NCBI GenBank assembly: GCA_023818995.1
Contig: JAMWDA010000013.1
Coordinates: 10,526-17,483, forward strand
Source of the DNA: Candidatus Omnitrophota bacterium
Lineage (GTDB): Bacteria > Omnitrophota > Gorgyraeia > Duberdicusellales > 4484-171
Direction: 5' to 3'
Length of the DNA: 6,958 bases
Shown here: one piece after another, positions 4,626-6,958 of the stretch
How positions within the stretch are numbered: the first letter of the stretch is position 1
How the letters are laid out: each line of letters begins with the position of its first letter
Program-made: the position numbers and the translations under genes
Notes under the pieces: model-generated
What the model was told of the DNA's origin: nothing
The model's input: the letters and a program-made list of their open reading frames with translations, nothing else
Databases searched by the model: none

Positions 4626-6323
4626 ATGAAATTGATTAGTATAAATATAATTATCTCTTTGCTCTTTATAAAAACTCTCTATGCCCAAAATATAAATATA
4701 GATAATGTTACCAAAGAATTAGATATATTTGAACGTAAAAATATAGAAGAAAAACTAAGAGCTCTACCTCAAAAAGACATATCCCCTCAAATTTTTCCTG
4801 AAACAGTTACTCCTCCTACAGAAAAACCCCAAGAGAAAAGATTCCTGATAAAAAAAATAGAATTACTGGGGTGCCAAACTCTATCTCCTAAAGAATTCCA
4901 ACACATCATAGAAAAATATGAAGGTAAAGAACTATCCTATTCTGATTTTAAAAATTTAAGTAATGAAATTGAACAAGAATATCTAAAAAATAACATTATT
5001 GCTGTAGTTGTAATACCACAACAAGAGCTCAAAGAAGGCTATTTAACTCTAAACGTAATAGAAGCTAAAATGGGTAATCTTATTATAGAAGAACATAAAT
5101 ATTTTCGAGAGTCAATATTGAAACGCTACTGGAAAATAAAATCTGATGAAGTCCTTCGTTACGATAAAATTAATCGTTATCTAAAAATGATGAATAATAA
5201 TCCTGACCGCATAGTAAAAGCTAAATTGCAAGCTGGAGAAAAACCCGGAACATCGGATATTCTACTTTCTCCCACTACTAACTTGCCCTTGCACCTTATC
5301 TCTTCTTTTGACAATGAAGGGTCTTCTTTTACAGGGGAATCAAAAACAGGGATTGGTATACGGCACAATAATTTTTTAACCTTAGATGATATGCTCTTAA
5401 CCTCATATTACTTAGGGAAAGAATTCTATGGATTCTATATCTACCATATCCTACCCATAACCTATTCCGGAACAAATTTAATCTACGGCTATAGTTATTC
5501 TCAAGTAACTCCCAAGCAAGAATTAACTATTTATGAGATTAACTCTAAAGGTAAAGCTCTAACTCTTTCTCTACATCAAGATATTTATAAAGGTGCTGAC
5601 TATAAAGGTGAAGTATATTTTGGTATTGAAGCGAATGATAAGGAAATAACTTACAAAGAGGGTTTACTTAACCGAGAGAGGTTAAGAATTATGAACTTAG
5701 GGGGTAAATTTAGATGGCAAACAACGAAATTTATACTTGAAATTTCGCCTGAATTCTCTCAAGGGATGCCGTGGTTTGGAGCGAGTGGTGATGATAACCC
5801 TTTTGCTTCAAGAGGAGCAAAAAGAGAATTTTCTAAATTCAACCTGAATTCACTATATAAAATAATCTTACTTCCCAATATACAAGCCAATATAAAATTT
5901 GCCACTCAATTATCATCACGTAAATTGCCTCCGCAAGAGGGATTGGAATTAGGTGGGATAGATTCTGTTCGTGGCTACCCTTCTGGCGACTACACCGCGG
6001 ATATAGCTACTTTGGAATCTATAGAAATACTTACTCCTTTATTCATTATCCCCAATGGATGGCAGATACCTTATGTAAGAAAACCTTTTAGGGACATCTC
6101 TAATTTACTCCTATTCTTTGACCACGGATGGGGCAAAAAAAGAGGCGCTCTTGCTACAGAGAAACGGTCAGCAAATCTACTTAGTATGGGGTTAGGTTTA
6201 AGGCTTAACCTCTTTAACTCCACAAATTTAAGATTAGAATGGGGATTCCCTATAGCAAGTAATCATCCTCTTAGCGAGGAAGGAAATTCTCGTTTCCACT
6301 TCGCTGTAGAACTACAAAAATAA
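4626..6323 (+). CDS. Two-partner secretion outer-membrane transporter (TpsB/FhaC/ShlB family)
   Basis: The product is a 565-residue Omp85-superfamily pore that would carry a large TpsA exoprotein across the outer membrane. Residues 1-20 form a signal peptide (cleavage likely after LYA). Residues 21-71 contain a charged helix and proline-rich linker, as in FhaC. About 72-147 is the first POTRA domain (KKIELLGCQTLSPKEF, then GYLTLNVIEAKMG), about 148-222 the second, and 223-565 the 16-strand barrel. The diagnostic L6 motif is GGIDSVRGYPSGDY with VRGY at 448-451, and FFDHGWG at 497-503 is the matching barrel motif expected to contact Arg449 through Asp499. The C-terminus ends in LQK, not an aromatic residue, which is unusual for barrel assembly. 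AAAGG at 4621-4625 touches ATG 4626; TTG 4632 has better spacing but would lose the Lys of the signal peptide. No TpsA gene is adjacent. Confidence 0.92.
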   Translation: MKLISINIIISLLFIKTLYAQNINIDNVTKELDIFERKNIEEKLRALPQKDISPQIFPETVTPPTEKPQEKRFLIKKIELLGCQTLSPKEFQHIIEKYEGKELSYSDFKNLSNEIEQEYLKNNIIAVVVIPQQELKEGYLTLNVIEAKMGNLIIEEHKYFRESILKRYWKIKSDEVLRYDKINRYLKMMNNNPDRIVKAKLQAGEKPGTSDILLSPTTNLPLHLISSFDNEGSSFTGESKTGIGIRHNNFLTLDDMLLTSYYLGKEFYGFYIYHILPITYSGTNLIYGYSYSQVTPKQELTIYEINSKGKALTLSLHQDIYKGADYKGEVYFGIEANDKEITYKEGLLNRERLRIMNLGGKFRWQTTKFILEISPEFSQGMPWFGASGDDNPFASRGAKREFSKFNLNSLYKIILLPNIQANIKFATQLSSRKLPPQEGLELGGIDSVRGYPSGDYTADIATLESIEILTPLFIIPNGWQIPYVRKPFRDISNLLLFFDHGWGKKRGALATEKRSANLLSMGLGLRLNLFNSTNLRLEWGFPIASNHPLSEEGNSRFHFAVELQK

Positions 6324-6356
6324 GCAATCCCTACCATACAAAATCGCCATAAAACT
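6324..6356. other. Convergent gap without terminator hairpin
   Basis: Only 33 bp separate the stops of the transporter and the FecR-type gene. No GC-rich stem or T tract is visible, so transcripts from the two sides may overlap. Confidence 0.5.
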
Positions 6357-6809
6357 CTACTCTATCGTCTCTACCTTAACAGAAAATATCGTCCCTCTAA
6401 CTCCTACTATCGATGTGGGTGTCTTCACTTCAAAATTAGAACCTCTTTCTCTTAACTTATCTACCTTTATAAGCACCTCACCTATAGCTAAATCCAATAG
6501 CGTCCTCGTTACTCCCTCTTCATCTATCCCTAACTCCGATAACATAAGCTCGCTATTCTCTTTTATCTCTACAATCGCTTCTTCTTCACCTCTTAAACTA
6601 AGCAATGCATAGGAATTACCCTTGGTGCGTATAGTATCCTCCTCTCTTAAAACCATACCCAATTTAGCTTCTTCCCATCTACCACCTGAACTCTTAACCT
6701 CTACCTTACCTTTTATTTCTTCTATGATACCTACTCGCTCTTCACTGTAACCTAATATACTCTCACTAATTATTAAACCGAAAATTAAAATTATTTTAAT
6801 TACCCTCAT
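6357..6809 (-). CDS. Short exported FecR-domain protein, domain C-terminally incomplete
   Basis: The 150-residue product has a signal peptide at 1-22 (Arg2, Lys5, hydrophobic core, then GYSEE). A FecR domain follows: WEEAKLGMVLREEDTIRT at 45-62, a YALLSL strand, VEIKENSEL, a GEVLIKV strand, and the signature TPTSIVGVRGTIFSVKV at 130-146. FecR domains bind or sense in the periplasm and are frequent beside surface-protein genes in many diderms. Here the chain stops four residues later, so the final beta strands that normally follow (the VLEG.V part) are missing. The frame reaches GTG 6824, but AAGGAGGT at 6820-6813 lies inside that extension and stands just before ATG 6809, which is taken as the start. 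The gene converges on the transporter gene, 33 bp apart. It may still fold, or be a remnant. Confidence 0.85.
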   Translation of the reverse strand: MRVIKIILIFGLIISESILGYSEERVGIIEEIKGKVEVKSSGGRWEEAKLGMVLREEDTIRTKGNSYALLSLRGEEEAIVEIKENSELMLSELGIDEEGVTRTLLDLAIGEVLIKVDKLRERGSNFEVKTPTSIVGVRGTIFSVKVETIE

Positions 6810-6812
6810 CTT

Positions 6813-6820
6813 ACCTCCTT
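6813..6820 (-). promoter_or_regulatory. Strong ribosome binding site of the FecR-type gene
   Basis: AAGGAGGT on the minus strand has its GGAGG core 4 nt before ATG 6809. It would be read as Lys-Gly-Gly codons if translation began at GTG 6824, which argues against that longer start. Confidence 0.8.
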
Positions 6821-6840
6821 TCACTTAGATTTATCCCTCT

Positions 6841-6856
6841 ATTATACCCGGCGGGT
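6841..6856 (-). promoter_or_regulatory. TATAAT box overlapped by palindrome ACCCGCCGGGT
   Basis: TATAAT at 6846-6841 on the minus strand would place a transcription start about 15 nt before the ribosome site of the FecR-type gene. A GC-rich palindrome, ACCCG and CGGGT around one base, sits directly upstream (6856-6846) and shares its last T with the box. No good -35 hexamer exists at 16-18 bp, so an activator or alternative factor would be needed, or the gene is read from the upstream gene. Confidence 0.4.
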
Positions 6857-6868
6857 GCAATGAGGGGG

Positions 6869-6958
6869 TCACTTTACCTCTCCTTCATACTCTAACATCT
6901 CTCCTGCCTCTAATACCTCGGTCTCTTCACTCCTTATCTTGCCATCTTCGTAAGGACA
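6869..6958 (-). CDS. C-terminal end of an unrecognised protein (partial)
   Basis: An open frame enters from the right edge and ends at TGA 6871-6869, giving the last 29 residues. They are strongly acidic, for example KIRSEETEVLEAGEML. The coding strand is purine-rich like the other minus-strand genes, which supports real coding. No family can be named from this tail. The next gene, FecR-type, begins 59 bp downstream on the same strand, so the two may share an operon. Confidence 0.55.
   Translation of the reverse strand, partial: CPYEDGKIRSEETEVLEAGEMLEYEGEVK

Noticed and set aside
5177..5368. 63-codon minus-strand open frame inside the transporter gene
   Set aside because: It lies wholly within a gene with diagnostic POTRA and barrel motifs in the other strand, has no plausible ribosome site or family features, and is a frame shadow.
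6415..6612. 65-codon plus-strand open frame opposite the FecR-type gene
   Set aside because: Its Ser/Leu/Thr-rich low-complexity translation is the antisense of purine-rich FecR codons; the FecR motifs on the minus strand are convincing.

Overview
The window is AT-rich DNA from a diderm (Gram-negative type) bacterium. It carries a predicted outer-membrane beta-barrel of the TpsB/FhaC family, a lipobox lipoprotein and other exported proteins. The proteins are rich in Lys, Glu and Ile, and most coding strands are purine-rich. This would fit an Omnitrophota-like or thermophilic diderm lineage, but the sequence does not fix the taxon.

Layout. Positions 1-2697, minus strand, hold a compact four-gene operon read right to left: an Lrp/AsnC regulator, a class I/II PLP aminotransferase, a small DUF1805 protein, and a lipoprotein with a TPR-like part followed by a DUF3857 domain that runs off the left edge. 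The last two junctions overlap by 4 and 23 bp, so the genes are probably translationally coupled. Positions 2859-3530, minus strand, encode an exported SagB-type nitroreductase. Positions 3531-4625 are about 1.1 kb without a convincing gene, containing several short inverted repeats. This stretch ends in an operator-like palindrome, a 10-bp tandem repeat and a near-consensus sigma-70 promoter. Positions 4626-6323, plus strand, encode a TpsB/FhaC/ShlB-type two-partner secretion transporter. Convergent to it at 6357-6809, minus strand, is a short FecR-domain protein whose domain stops early. At 6869-6958 is the C-terminal end of a further minus-strand gene cut by the right edge.

Functional reading. 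The Lrp-aminotransferase pair probably controls amino-acid transamination, with the regulator sensing an amino acid, as in alanine-type Lrp/transaminase pairs. The SagB protein is a putative periplasmic flavoenzyme with no azole-synthesis partners in view. The TpsB transporter has no TpsA passenger beside it. FecR-domain genes do accompany surface-protein loci, so the passenger may lie beyond the right edge or elsewhere.

Three start codons were moved or questioned on ribosome-site evidence: the aminotransferase (ATG at 2202), FecR (ATG at 6809) and the transporter (ATG 4626 versus TTG 4632).

No tRNA, rRNA, CRISPR array, complete insertion sequence or clear GC-rich intrinsic terminator was seen. 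The most interesting points are the structured 1.1-kb spacer, the orphan transporter with a near-leaderless promoter, and the truncated FecR domain facing it.
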